Shown: positions 45,217 through 54,588, numbered from the stretch's first letter. The stretch: 64,000 nucleotides of DNA from Kiloniellaceae bacterium (GCA_021776195.1 JAJFGK010000062.1:1-64000); one strand, 5' to 3'. Notes: generated from the sequence alone by a model not told the origin. A program made the numbers and translations.

Positions 45217-45468
45217 ACCTCGGATTCCTCCCTAGGCATGAGACCCGGAGTTCTCGATTGAAGCCCTCCGAAAGGGTTCAACTTGTCCCGGATTCTCCGC
45301 GGATTGGTTCAACGTGAGTTGGCTCCCTTGAGTTGGACCGGGCAGTCTCGGTCTTGGGCAGGCTCGCCCAGATCGAGGGGGCTCTCGGTCCGCTTCTTAT
45401 TGTTCGCCCCTGATTCCACAGAGAAGGAGGCTACAGAGGCACCCAACCACCGTCAAGCCGATTTCAGT

Positions 45469-45511
45469 CCAATTGTCTGCAATACCATACCAATTGGGAC
45501 CAATTGGTATG
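45469..45511. promoter_or_regulatory. Phased CCAATTGG boxes (regulator-binding site candidate)
   Basis: CATACCAATTGG, two bases, CCAATTGGTATG is a perfect 12-base dyad (45486-45511). It contains two palindromic CCAATTGG boxes at 45490 and 45500, ten bases apart, and a third near-copy CCAATTG begins at 45469, 21 bases before. Spacing of one and two helical turns suggests cooperative protein binding on one DNA face. It begins 6 bases from the stop of the acetolactate-synthase-like gene, in the gap ahead of the quaternary-amine operon. GntR/FadR-type sites are of similar style. Confidence 0.55.
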
Positions 45512-45516
45512 TGTCG

Positions 45517-47199
45517 TCAGATCGGACAGACCAGGCTGCCCAGGCGCTCGGTGAGCTTCAGGTTCTCGCTGTAGTCGACGGGAACGGCGATCAAGGCCGG
45601 GCCGGGCTGGGTAAAGGCCTCATCCAGCGCGGACCCGAATGCCTCGGCGCTTTCGATGCGCCGGCCCCAAAGGCCGAAGGCTTGCGCCAAGACCTCGAAA
45701 TCGGGATTGCTGAAGGCGAGGTCGGAATGCCGGCCATCGAACTGGGACTGCTGTTTCCATTTGATCAGGCCATACTCGCCATCGTCCCAGATCACGATCA
45801 CAATGTTGAGATTGAGCCGGACAGCGGTCTCCAGGTCCTGCAGGTTCATCAAAAAGCCGGCGTCGCCGCAGACCGCCACCACCCGGCGTTCGGGGAACGC
45901 GATCTTGGCGCCAATCGCGCCCGGCAGGGCGAAGCCCATGGAGCAGAAGCCGTTGGAGATCAGGCAGGTGTTGGGCTCGTAGCATTGATAATAGCGCGCG
46001 ACCCACATCTTGTGGGCGCCGACGTCCGACAGCAGGATGTCGTCGCGGTCCATGGCCCGGCGCAGGTCGCTCAGGATCCGCTGCGGCTTCATCGGAAAGG
46101 CCCGGTCCTCGGCCTCGGCCGACAGATCGTCGGCGATCGTCTGGTGAAGGTCCCGGCGGCCGGCGATATCGAACAGCGGCAGCCGATCCTCGAAGCGGTC
46201 GTTCAGTTCCTCGTTGAGGTGCCACAGGGCGTCGGCCACATCGGCGTCGATCTCGACCTCGGGCTGATAGGCCCTGTCGATCTCCGCCGGTTCGAAATCG
46301 ATGTGGATGATCCGCTTCTTGACGCCGTTGTTCCAGAACTCCGGGGCGTATTCGACCAGATCGTAGCCCACGGCGATGATGGTATCGGCCCGGTCGAGAG
46401 CGAGGGAGATGTGGTCGCGCGACTGCAGGCCAATGGTGAAGAGGCAGTGCGGATCGTCCAGCGGCATGCCGCCCTTGCCCATGAAGGTATTGACCACGCC
46501 GATGCCGGTCTTGTGGGCCAGGCGGCGCAACTGGCGGACCGCGTCTTTGCGGATTGCCCCGTTACCGGCCAGGATCAGCACGTCCTCGGCCTCGGCGATG
46601 ATCTGGGCGGCCTGGGCGATGGCCTTGTGGTCGGCGGCCGGCCGGCGCAGCTTGCGCGGCATCAGGGGCCGCAGTGAAACGGTCTCCTTGGCGATGTCCT
46701 CGGGCAGCTCGATGAGGCAGGCGCCGGGCTTTTCCATGGCGGCGATCTTGAAGGCCTTGCGCACCACCTCGGGCAGGGCCTCGGTGTTTGCGATCGACCG
46801 CGCCCACTTCGTGATCGGCTTGAACATGGCCACGGCGTCCATGTTCTGGTGGCTCTCCTTGTGCAGGCGGTCGGTGTCGGCCTGGCCGACGATGGCGACC
46901 AGCGGCGCGCGGTCCATGTTGGCGTCGGCGACGCCGGTGACCAGATTGGTGGCGCCGGGACCCAGGGTCGCCAGGCAAACTCCCGGACTGCCGGTCAGGC
47001 GGCCGTGGGCGTCGGCCATGAAGGCGGCGGCCTGTTCGTGGCGACAGAGCACGAAGCGGATCGCGCTGTCCTCCAGGGAGATCATCAGGTCGGCGTTCTC
47101 TTCGCCCGGCACGCCGAAGATATGGGTGACGCCCTCCTGCTCGAGACATTGCACGAACAGGTCCGAGGCCTTGATCGCCTCGCCCGGGTGTTTGGTCAT
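45517..47199 (-). CDS. Acetolactate synthase large-subunit-like ThDP enzyme
   Basis: 560 residues, full length for the family. Activating Glu55 is in RHEQAAAFM, the FAD/ThDP middle domain follows, and the ThDP-Mg motif is CGDAGFLMNLQDLETA. The N-terminal LGPGATNLVTGVADA and DRAPLVAIVGQ are typical of IlvB. No small regulatory subunit gene is adjacent, so a stand-alone catabolic (AlsS-like) or related role is possible. The ATG is preceded by GAGGAGCC. The glutamate-synthase-like gene upstream (41 bases away) is in the same direction and may be in the same message. Confidence 0.88.
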   Translation of the reverse strand: MTKHPGEAIKASDLFVQCLEQEGVTHIFGVPGEENADLMISLEDSAIRFVLCRHEQAAAFMADAHGRLTGSPGVCLATLGPGATNLVTGVADANMDRAPLVAIVGQADTDRLHKESHQNMDAVAMFKPITKWARSIANTEALPEVVRKAFKIAAMEKPGACLIELPEDIAKETVSLRPLMPRKLRRPAADHKAIAQAAQIIAEAEDVLILAGNGAIRKDAVRQLRRLAHKTGIGVVNTFMGKGGMPLDDPHCLFTIGLQSRDHISLALDRADTIIAVGYDLVEYAPEFWNNGVKKRIIHIDFEPAEIDRAYQPEVEIDADVADALWHLNEELNDRFEDRLPLFDIAGRRDLHQTIADDLSAEAEDRAFPMKPQRILSDLRRAMDRDDILLSDVGAHKMWVARYYQCYEPNTCLISNGFCSMGFALPGAIGAKIAFPERRVVAVCGDAGFLMNLQDLETAVRLNLNIVIVIWDDGEYGLIKWKQQSQFDGRHSDLAFSNPDFEVLAQAFGLWGRRIESAEAFGSALDEAFTQPGPALIAVPVDYSENLKLTERLGSLVCPI

Positions 47200-47240
47200 C
47201 GGCTGGCTCCTCTAACGTCGAAATGGCGGGGTCGAACCAG

Positions 47241-48797
47241 TTAGATCGTCCCGACCGTTGCGGTCTGGTCCTGGGCCGTGGCCGGGCTGGTCAGAATGTT
47301 GCCGGGAATCTGGTCCGGATAAATCTCGTCGATCGCTTTGGAGCGGCCGTTGTCGACGACGATGCGGGCGTGGTGCCGTCTGAGCTGACGCGGCTCGGGC
47401 ACGCCGCAGGAATGGGCGATGACCTCGATCTCGTGGGTCATGTTCTTGACGTAGTGGGCGACCCGCTCGGCCTTGTCGATCGGATCGAGACCTTTCTGCA
47501 GCACGGGATCGTGGGTGGTGATGCCGGTCGGACAGGTGTTTTTGTTGCACTGCATGGCCTGGATGCAGCCCAGCGCCAGCATGAAGCCGCGCGCCGAGTT
47601 CACGAAATCCGCGCCGACGCAAAAGGCCCAGGCGGCCTCGGCCGGATTGATCAGCTTGCCCGAGGCGATGACCTTGACCCGGTCGCGAAGGCCCCAGGCG
47701 ATCAGGCTGTCGATCACCAGGGGCAGGCTTTCCTGCAGGGGCAGGCCGACGTTGTCCATCAGGCTCAGGGGCGCCGCGCCGGTGCCGCCGTCGCCGCTGT
47801 CCACCGTGATAAAGTCGGGCGCCGATTCGAGGCCTCGCTCGTGAACCAGGGCGAAGAGCCCGGCAAGCCAATCCACACTGCCGATCACGCACTTGAAGCC
47901 GACCGGCTTGCCGGTGACCCGCCGGACGCGGTCGATCAGATCGAGGAGATCCTCGGCGCTGTCAACGTCGAGATGCCGATTGGGGCTGAGCGAATCCTCG
48001 CCTTCGGGGATGCCCCGGATGGTGGCGATCTCCGCGGTCACCTTGTCGCCCGGAAGGATACCACCCTTGCCCGGCTTGGCACCCTGGCTCAGTTTCACTT
48101 CGATCATCTTGACCTGATCGTGGCCGGCGACCTCGCGCAGCTTCTCGTCGCTCAGATTGCCGGCTGCGTCGCGCACGCCGTACTTCGCGGTGCCCATCTG
48201 AAAGACGATGTCGCAGCCGCCTTCCAGGTGGTAGGGCGAGAGGCCGCCTTCACCGGTGTTGAGCCATGAACCGGCCTTGCGCGCGCCGTTCGACAGGGCC
48301 CTGACCGCGACCTTGGAGATGGCGCCATAACTCATGGCCGACACGTTGAAGAGGCTGGCGGTGGTGTAGGGTTGGGCGCAGTGCGGCCCGATGGTGACGG
48401 CTTGCGGCGGGGCGGAGTCCTGATCGAGGCCGGGAAAGGCGCAGTTCGCGAAGATGAGCGTGCCGACCGGCCGCAGATCCCGGGTCGAGCCGAAGGCGAC
48501 CATGGTGTCGAGATTCTTGGCGGCCCGGTAGACATAGGAGCGCTGCTCGCGATTGAAGGGCAGCTCTTCGCGGTCCATGGCGAAGAAGTACTGGCGGAAG
48601 AAGGTGCCCATGTGTTCGAAAAAGTAGCGGAAGCGGCCGATCACCGGGTAGTTGCGCCGGATCGCCTGGCGGGTTTGCGTGACATCCAGGACATAGAGGC
48701 CGACCACGAGAAGCACGCCGAGGCCGACCGCGACGATGAAAACGACGGCCAACACGATCGCCAACTGGATCACGAAATCCGGAACCATGGTTTCCAT
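47241..48797 (-). CDS. FMN-binding glutamate synthase family protein, membrane-anchored
   Basis: 518 residues. An N-terminal transmembrane segment (LAIVLAVVFIVAVGLGVLLV) is followed by the GltB-like FMN barrel. TGEGGLSPYHLEGGCDIVFQ and DSGDGGTGAAPLSLMDNVG match the FMN/2-oxoglutarate site, and CIQAMQCNKNTCPTG supplies cysteines of a 3Fe-4S cluster. The glutaminase domain of true glutamate synthase is absent. Such short proteins are of unsettled function; relatives include methylglutamate- and N-methyl-amine-linked enzymes. GGGGAGCAG precedes the ATG. Confidence 0.87.
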   Translation of the reverse strand: METMVPDFVIQLAIVLAVVFIVAVGLGVLLVVGLYVLDVTQTRQAIRRNYPVIGRFRYFFEHMGTFFRQYFFAMDREELPFNREQRSYVYRAAKNLDTMVAFGSTRDLRPVGTLIFANCAFPGLDQDSAPPQAVTIGPHCAQPYTTASLFNVSAMSYGAISKVAVRALSNGARKAGSWLNTGEGGLSPYHLEGGCDIVFQMGTAKYGVRDAAGNLSDEKLREVAGHDQVKMIEVKLSQGAKPGKGGILPGDKVTAEIATIRGIPEGEDSLSPNRHLDVDSAEDLLDLIDRVRRVTGKPVGFKCVIGSVDWLAGLFALVHERGLESAPDFITVDSGDGGTGAAPLSLMDNVGLPLQESLPLVIDSLIAWGLRDRVKVIASGKLINPAEAAWAFCVGADFVNSARGFMLALGCIQAMQCNKNTCPTGITTHDPVLQKGLDPIDKAERVAHYVKNMTHEIEVIAHSCGVPEPRQLRRHHARIVVDNGRSKAIDEIYPDQIPGNILTSPATAQDQTATVGTI

Positions 48798-48952
48798 GGC
48801 GCTGCTCCCCCCCTAGGATTATCTAATCTAGATGATAGAGGCGCCCGGCGATGCAAGCGATCCAATAATCACGCTTTCGTGGGGAGCGTTCTCGTCCGAG
48901 GCTCATGACGCGGTTGGCGATGAGAGGGCAGCCTGCCGTAAAGCGGCGGGCT

Positions 48953-49255
48953 TTAGGTCTGCGATTCCTCCGGCTCGTCATCGGCCGGGTCGTCGTCGCG
49001 CGGCGTGGCCGGATTTCGGCGCCGGATAATAATATCGCCCTGTTCGTTGACTTCGGGCACGTCGTACTGTGGGATCATCTCGATCATCAGCTCGATCGCC
49101 CGCAGCATCTGCTCCATGCCCTGACGGGCCAGTTCCTGCGGGTCTTCTGGTTCGCCCGCCGTGACCGCGGTCGGGGCGGCGAATGGAAGGGCCAGGGCCA
49201 GCGAGAAGAAAATCGGCCGGACGACGCACCGAATCGGCTCAAAGGGGTTGGGCAT
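48953..49255 (-). CDS. Small secreted conserved protein
   Basis: 100 residues from ATG 49255, supported by AAGGAGT six bases upstream. A signal peptide (IFFSLALALPFAAPTAVTA) is followed by an acidic helix (LARQGMEQMLRAIELMIEMI), the conserved-looking core YDVPEVNEQGDIIIRRR and an acidic tail. Similar short alphaproteobacterial proteins share the PEV-x-GDIIIRR core and are sometimes mislabelled as ATPases; there is no nucleotide-binding motif here. Function unknown, probably periplasmic. Confidence 0.72.
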   Translation of the reverse strand: MPNPFEPIRCVVRPIFFSLALALPFAAPTAVTAGEPEDPQELARQGMEQMLRAIELMIEMIPQYDVPEVNEQGDIIIRRRNPATPRDDDPADDEPEESQT

Positions 49256-49393
49256 CGGGTGACTCCTTGTACCTGCCATATGAATTCGTCCCGGATGGGG
49301 CCCGGTTCAAGCCAAAAAGTTCATCCCCCTCGGCCCGATGGGTCCCGCAACCTTTCGACCCCCGCCGCAATCAAGGGGGTGATCATGGCGAAA

Positions 49394-49576
49394 TTATGGT
49401 TCGCGCTCGATTTGCTTGCCATCGAGCCGGTCCTTGGCCCGCGCCCGTTCGTCCTCGGACTTGCGGCGCTCGGCCTTGGTCATGCCATGAGTCACGCGGT
49501 TCTGTTCGGCGCGGGCTTCTTTCTCGGCACGTGCCGCGCGCTTGCGAACCTGGCGAAGGTTGACGATCTCTGCCAT
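49394..49576 (-). CDS. DUF4169 family protein
   Basis: 60 residues, almost entirely a basic/charged helix. AEIVNLRQVRKRAARAEKEA, then AEQNRVTHGMTKAER and a final RLDG match the DUF4169 family of alphaproteobacteria. No known function; the basic helix suggests nucleic-acid or ribosome contact, which is speculation. The 114 bases between it and the secreted protein gene show nothing. Confidence 0.8.
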   Translation of the reverse strand: MAEIVNLRQVRKRAARAEKEARAEQNRVTHGMTKAERRKSEDERARAKDRLDGKQIEREP

Positions 49577-49693
49577 CGGCGGAGTCTGGCCGGCGGCCGT
49601 GCGATGGGCAAGAGGCTTGTGAGGCCTTTTGGGCCGACGCCTCGGGGGTTAATGTAGGACGGGCCTGGGGCCCAGGAAGTTGGGGAAACGCCG

Positions 49694-51085
49694 ATGACAG
49701 ATGACTTGACCATGATGACGGCAGTCGAGATGACCGGGCGTTTTCGCGACGGGACGCTCTCGCCGGTCGAGGTGACCGCGGCCGTGCTGGCGCGGATCGA
49801 TAGGCTCAATCCGCAGCTCAACGCCTTCGTCGTGATCGATCGCGAGGCGGCCGAGGCCGCTGCCCTGGCGTCTCAGGAACGCTGGCATATTCAGGCCCCG
49901 AAAAGTCGCATCGATGGCGTCCCGACCACGATCAAGGACATCGTCGATACCGTCGGCTGGCCCGCGCGAAAGGGCTCCCTGGTGACCTCCGAGGCGCCGG
50001 CAACGGTTGATTCGCCAGTATCCGCGCGTCTGCGCGAGCACGGGGCCGTGTTGCTCGGCAATACCGCCACGCCGGAGTTCGGCTGGAAGGGGGTGACCGA
50101 CTCGCGGCTCACCGGCATCACGCGCAATCCCTGGAACCTGGCCAAGACCCCTGGCGGTTCGTCGGGCGGGGCCGCGGCTGCCGTGGCGGCTGGACTCGGT
50201 GCTCTCGCCGTCGGCACCGACGGGGGGGGCTCGATCCGCATTCCCGCCGGCTTCACCGGGGTGTTCGGGCTGAAGCCTTCCTTCGGGCGGGTTCCGGCCT
50301 TTCCGGCGAGCCCCTTCGGTACGGTTTCGCACCTCGGTCCCATGACCCGCGGCGTGACCGATGCCGCGTTGATGCTCACCGTGATGTCGCGGCCCGATCC
50401 CCGCAACTGGCACCCTCTGCCAGCCGATAGCGCCGACTACACCCACGGCCTGGACGACGGCCTGTCCGGACTGCGCATCGCCTTTTCGCCGACCCTGGGT
50501 GGGCAGCGCGTCGATCCCGAAGTGGCAGGCCTGGTGGCGGCGGCGGCGCAGAAGTTCGCCGAGCTGGGCGCGACGGTGGAGGAGGCCGAGCCTGTCCTTC
50601 CCGAGCTCGATGACATATTTCGGACTCACTGGTTTGTCGGTGCGGCCAACCTCCTGGCCCGCTTCGATAGCGACCAGCGCAGTCTGATCGACCCCGGGCT
50701 GCAAGAGATCGCCGCCCAGGGCGCGCAGATCGCGCTGCTCGACTACGTGGCGGCGACCGACCGGCGCCGCGACCTGCAGCTTGCCATGAGCCTCTTTCAC
50801 CAGGACCACGACCTGCTGCTGACCCCGACCTTGCCGATCCCGGCCTTCGATGCCGGAATCGAGTATCCGTCCGACTACGGCGATGACCGCTGGTGCGATT
50901 GGACGCCCTTCAGCTATCCCTTCAACCTGACCAAACAACCTGCCTGCTCGGTGCCCTGCGGTCTGACCCAGGCGGGTCTGCCGGTCGGCCTGCAGATCGT
51001 CGGGCCACTCTATGGCGATGCGACGGTCCTGCGCGCGGCACGGGCCTACGAGAGCGCGGCGCCCTGGAGGTTTCCGTCGCTTTGA
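49694..51085 (+). CDS. Amidase signature family protein
   Basis: 463 residues. The Ser-cisSer-Lys triad is visible: Lys in VPTTIKDIVD, the serine of GGSSGGAAAAVAAG, and the nucleophile region TDGGGSIRIPAGFTG. Family members hydrolyse amide bonds of small molecules or Glu-tRNA(Gln); with no gatCB genes nearby a catabolic amidase is more likely. LRAARAYESAAPW at the C-terminus is typical. It converges on the aspartic protease gene. Confidence 0.9.
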   Translation: MTDDLTMMTAVEMTGRFRDGTLSPVEVTAAVLARIDRLNPQLNAFVVIDREAAEAAALASQERWHIQAPKSRIDGVPTTIKDIVDTVGWPARKGSLVTSEAPATVDSPVSARLREHGAVLLGNTATPEFGWKGVTDSRLTGITRNPWNLAKTPGGSSGGAAAAVAAGLGALAVGTDGGGSIRIPAGFTGVFGLKPSFGRVPAFPASPFGTVSHLGPMTRGVTDAALMLTVMSRPDPRNWHPLPADSADYTHGLDDGLSGLRIAFSPTLGGQRVDPEVAGLVAAAAQKFAELGATVEEAEPVLPELDDIFRTHWFVGAANLLARFDSDQRSLIDPGLQEIAAQGAQIALLDYVAATDRRRDLQLAMSLFHQDHDLLLTPTLPIPAFDAGIEYPSDYGDDRWCDWTPFSYPFNLTKQPACSVPCGLTQAGLPVGLQIVGPLYGDATVLRAARAYESAAPWRFPSL

Positions 51086-51115
51086 TGAGAGGTGAGATGG
51101 CCGGCGTAAGGACCG

Positions 51116-51745
51116 CTACCAGGCGAGCACCAGTTTCTGGTCGCGCACTTCGTAGCTCACCAGGCGGTTGAGGAACGACATGCCCAGAAGGGACACCGTC
51201 ATGTCGCGTTCCATCACCGAGGCCTCGAGATCGTACATCTCGATCTCGCCGATGCGCAGTGAGCGCAGGACCACGGGCGCGGCCTTGGCGATTCCATTGG
51301 CGGTCTGATAGCTCTGGGTAAAGTCGGCCTCGCTCAAAAAGATCCCGGCCTGTTCCGCCGCGCCACGGCTCAGGATGATATGGCTGGCCCCGGTGTCGAC
51401 CAGGAAATCGACGGCATCGCCATTGATCTCGGCAGTCAACTTGAAGTGCCCGCCGGCACCGGCGGGAATGACGATTTCCGAGGCTCCAGACTGCGAAGCC
51501 GCGGCCCTCGGTGCCGCCAAATTGGCGGCCGCGGCGGGTTTCGCGGCGGCGGCGGACGACGTTTGGCTGGGCTGGGTTGCGCTGCTTTGGATGCTGTCGT
51601 CGTTGCCGCTACTGATACCGACGACCACGGCAAGGACGATGCAAACGATCAGGATAATGCCGACATTGCGCAGAGTCGCGTTCAGGACGCCCTGGCTTTG
51701 ATCCAGGTCGAGATCGTCCTCGAACTCTTCAAACTGGTCTTTCAC
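51116..51745 (-). CDS. TIGR02281-type clan AA aspartic protease
   Basis: About 209 residues from GTG 51745, with GGAG upstream; a TTG 21 bases earlier is possible. A cytoplasmic acidic N-terminus precedes one transmembrane segment (VGIILIVCIVLAVVVG), then a low-complexity Ala/Ser linker and a retropepsin-like domain with the active-site DTGASHIILS (after VDFLV). The enzyme acts as a dimer in the periplasm. Its substrate is unknown; single-domain proteases of this kind are common in alphaproteobacteria. Confidence 0.85.
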   Translation of the reverse strand: MKDQFEEFEDDLDLDQSQGVLNATLRNVGIILIVCIVLAVVVGISSGNDDSIQSSATQPSQTSSAAAAKPAAAANLAAPRAAASQSGASEIVIPAGAGGHFKLTAEINGDAVDFLVDTGASHIILSRGAAEQAGIFLSEADFTQSYQTANGIAKAAPVVLRSLRIGEIEMYDLEASVMERDMTVSLLGMSFLNRLVSYEVRDQKLVLAW

Positions 51746-52055
51746 GGGTCTACTGCTCCGCGCCAATAAGACTCAGTACCGGCTGGTTGCCGTCCTGTCA
51801 GCCTCGGCTATTTTTCCCGTTAAAGCATAACTATTCCCTAAAGTTCTGGGTTAAGCAGACCTTAAGAGAGCCCGCGACTCGGGGACGAAGGACGGCAAAT
51901 GGGAAGGGGCGCTTCGCTCATTTGGTGTCGAATTGGATTTGTTCATTCAGGTGTTGCATGGCCTGGTTCATGAAAGATCGCCGGCAAACGATTGGAGGAA
52001 TTGGCATTTCTCTCGAAACCTGAACGAGTGTTCAAGAAAGAAAATCTTAGTTTCC

Positions 52056-52095
52056 GTGTGTAGGGTGCCGTGTTAGAATTCTCCGGTGTGTAGGG
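52056..52095 (+). promoter_or_regulatory. GTGTGTAGGG direct repeat ahead of a small membrane-peptide gene
   Basis: GTGTGTAGGG is present at 52056-52065 and exactly again at 52086-52095, 30 bases apart (about three helical turns), 40-80 bases before the 46-codon gene. The pair may be a binding site for an activator. The rest of 51746-52134 shows no gene. Confidence 0.4.
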
Positions 52096-52134
52096 CAATC
52101 GAGGTTTCGAAAATGATAGAGGGAGGAACGCTCG

Positions 52135-52275
52135 ATGGTTGGAAATTTTTTTCTGACGTTCATCGTCGTTTGCATGGCCATCTTGGTCGGCTACCCACTC
52201 TTCAAATGGCTTTCGGACTCAAAACGATTGGCGGGTAGCGTAAGGTCACGCGAACGCGAGAGGCGCAAGGCCTGA
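52135..52275 (+). CDS. 46-residue single-pass membrane peptide
   Basis: A short gene with a very good Shine-Dalgarno site (GAGGGAGGA, 7 bases before the ATG). The peptide has one hydrophobic helix (FFLTFIVVCMAILVGYPLF) followed by a basic, Arg-rich tail (SRERERRKA). The pattern is that of a small inner-membrane protein with a cytoplasmic C-terminus; the positive tail fits the inside rule. There is no homologue that I recognise. It lies between the aspartic protease and the histidine kinase and may be a regulator of a membrane complex. Confidence 0.6.
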   Translation: MVGNFFLTFIVVCMAILVGYPLFKWLSDSKRLAGSVRSRERERRKA

Positions 52276-52701
52276 CCGTGCTGTCGGCCGAACCGCCCCC
52301 AAGAGAAGCGGGCGGCGGCCACTAATTTCTGGGGATCGGAAAGACTGGAATGGGCGGTGCCGCAAAGGCCGTTCGACGGGTGCTTGCCTGCGCCGCGGGT
52401 CCTCACCGGCAGCGCGGAGGGGCCGGCACGCCGGGGCCTGATGATCCGCGCGTCAGTCTTCAACCCCGCCAAGAAAAATTTGTCTAAATTCTTGTATTAG
52501 GCATTAATCATTCGTTCATAGATGTTGACTTAACCTTAATAATTGAAATTGTGTGATAATTGACGCTAACCGATCCATGATTGTCATGCGGATGCTGGCC
52601 ATGCGACCAACAGGAACCCTTGCGCCCCTTCACCGCGGTCGATGCCAGCGGCCCGTCGGTCGACGCCGGTTGGTCGGGCCCGAACCGAAGGGACGGTGTT
52701 A

Positions 52702-54468
52702 ATGGCAACCGCCGCCGCGCCATCGCACGCCCGCGAAGCGACCGGCGCCGACCGGGCGAAGATACAGGACTTGCAGCGGCTCGCCGCCAAACAAGCGGCC
52801 TGTATCGAGTTGCTGGAGAAGGTGGCGCGGGTGGCGAACGGGGCGGAAAACGCCAAAACCGCCATCGAGGCTTGTCTTGACACCCTTTGCGACTTCACCG
52901 GCTGGCCCCTGGGGCACGCTTATCTTGCCGAGAGCATGGCCGGCACCGAACTGGTGTCGCTCGGCCAGTGGCGTTGCGAGGGGCAATGGCGCGACGAAGA
53001 CAGCGCCCGCTTCGCCAAGCTGATGGCGGCGACCCAGGCCGGTCCGGTGATTCGCGGCGAGGGTATTGTCGGGCGGGTCTGGCAGACAAAAGAACCGGAA
53101 CTCGTCCTGGCGATCTCGCCGAAAGGGGCGGGTCGTCGGCTCGAGGCAGCCCGGCAAGCGGGCCTTCGGGCGGCCTTCGTCCTTCCAATCGTGGTCGACG
53201 ACAAGGTGGCGGCGATCCTCGAGCTCTTCACCAGCGACACGCAGAGTGTCGGGGACTTCGAAAGCGAGGCGGTGGTGAGGTCGGCTGCGGTGCTGGGCCC
53301 GGTGATTAAACGGCTTCAGACCGAGCTCTTGCTACGCGACAACGAGGCCGTCATCCGTCTCGCGCAGAAGGCGGCCGGGGTCGGGTTTTGGATCTGGAAC
53401 AGCCGTCGCGACGAGACCTTCCTGTCACCGGAACTAATGGGCATGCTGGGTCTGCCGACAGATAAGGGCCTGGTCGTGACCGACGAGGATTATCTCGAGC
53501 GCTTTGTCGATCCATCGGACAGAGCCCGCTTGCGCGAGGTCTATATCGAAGAGTTCGAGGCCACACCCCATTTCGACATTCTCTATCGCATACGCTGCGC
53601 CGACGACCGGCGGCTTTGGGTGCGGGAGACCTGCGAGGCGATCCGCGATTTCAGTGGGGCGGTCGGCCGGGCGGTCGGTGTGGTCCAGGACATCACGAAT
53701 TTCAAGACTGTCGAAAGCGAACTGCTCCATGCCAAGGAAGCCGCCGAAGCGGCGAGCGACGCCAAATCGCTATTCCTGGCCAATGTCAGTCACGAACTGC
53801 GCACCCCGCTCAATGCGATAATCGGCTTTTCAGAAATCATGGAAGAAGAGATCTTCGGACCGGTCGGCGATGAACGCTACCGAAACTATGTCGCCGACAT
53901 TCGCGACAGCGGCCTACATCTGCTCAAGACCATCAACGACGTGCTCGACCTTTCCAAGGTCGAAGCCGGACGTTTTGAGATGCATTTCGAATCGGCCGAT
54001 TTCGCGGTGCAGGTCGAACAGGCGTTGCGCCTGATCAAGGGTCAGCGCGCCTTTGCCAAGCGTCGTATCGACGTAATCTTGCCGGAAGAGCCGCTCGTCC
54101 TTATCGCCGATCGTCACTCGCTCTGTCAGATCATTGTCAATCTAGTCTCCAACGCCTGCAAGTTTTCGCTGCCGCCCAGCCCGGTCAGGATCAGCGCCAC
54201 GCGCTTGGACGACGGGTCGGTCACGATCACGGTGGAAGACCAGGGCATCGGCATGACGCCGACGGAGTTGGAATTGGCACTTTCGCCCTTCCAGCAGGTC
54301 GACAGCAGCTTGAGCCGGGAATACGAAGGCTCCGGCCTCGGCCTGCCCCTGGTCAGGGCCATGGTGGAGCAGCATGGCGTCGGGCTATCCATCGGCTCGG
54401 TTCCCGGCGAGGGCACCCGGGTCAGCCTGCTTTGGCCGGCGGACCGGGTCGTGACGGAAGCGTCCTAG
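52702..54468 (+). CDS. Orphan sensor histidine kinase (GAF-PAS-HisKA-HATPase)
   Basis: 588 residues from ATG 52702; an ATG 60 bases upstream is possible. Domains in order: GAF (about 40-190), PAS with the PAC segment (about 210-330), HisKA with phospho-acceptor His364 in NVSHELRTPLN, and HATPase_c with the N box NLVSNACKFS, G1 box VEDQGIGM and G2 GSGLGLPL. No transmembrane segments, so it senses a cytoplasmic signal. No response regulator gene is adjacent. The leader (52276-52701) is A/T-rich near 52480-52560 but gives no clear promoter. Confidence 0.9.
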   Translation: MATAAAPSHAREATGADRAKIQDLQRLAAKQAACIELLEKVARVANGAENAKTAIEACLDTLCDFTGWPLGHAYLAESMAGTELVSLGQWRCEGQWRDEDSARFAKLMAATQAGPVIRGEGIVGRVWQTKEPELVLAISPKGAGRRLEAARQAGLRAAFVLPIVVDDKVAAILELFTSDTQSVGDFESEAVVRSAAVLGPVIKRLQTELLLRDNEAVIRLAQKAAGVGFWIWNSRRDETFLSPELMGMLGLPTDKGLVVTDEDYLERFVDPSDRARLREVYIEEFEATPHFDILYRIRCADDRRLWVRETCEAIRDFSGAVGRAVGVVQDITNFKTVESELLHAKEAAEAASDAKSLFLANVSHELRTPLNAIIGFSEIMEEEIFGPVGDERYRNYVADIRDSGLHLLKTINDVLDLSKVEAGRFEMHFESADFAVQVEQALRLIKGQRAFAKRRIDVILPEEPLVLIADRHSLCQIIVNLVSNACKFSLPPSPVRISATRLDDGSVTITVEDQGIGMTPTELELALSPFQQVDSSLSREYEGSGLGLPLVRAMVEQHGVGLSIGSVPGEGTRVSLLWPADRVVTEAS

Positions 54469-54559
54469 CTGCGCCTTCGTCCGCTCCAACGACTGAAACG
54501 ACCGTGATCCCCGGACGGCGGTGGGCTTGGGCTGTCCGACTGGTCTTCGACCAAGACGC

Positions 54560-54588
54560 TTGCAACGACTCAAGACCGACGCGATAGT
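54560..54588 (+). promoter_or_regulatory. Candidate promoter of the 26-codon gene
   Basis: TTGCAA (54560-54565), a 17-base spacer and GATAGT (54583-54588) each match four of six sigma-70 consensus bases with ideal spacing, predicting a start near 54595, 30 bases before the peptide ATG. Confidence 0.4.

Noticed and set aside
44919..45281. A 120-codon minus-strand frame in the gap before the quaternary-amine operon
   Set aside because: Arg/Pro/Ser-rich composition, no Shine-Dalgarno site and no recognisable pattern.
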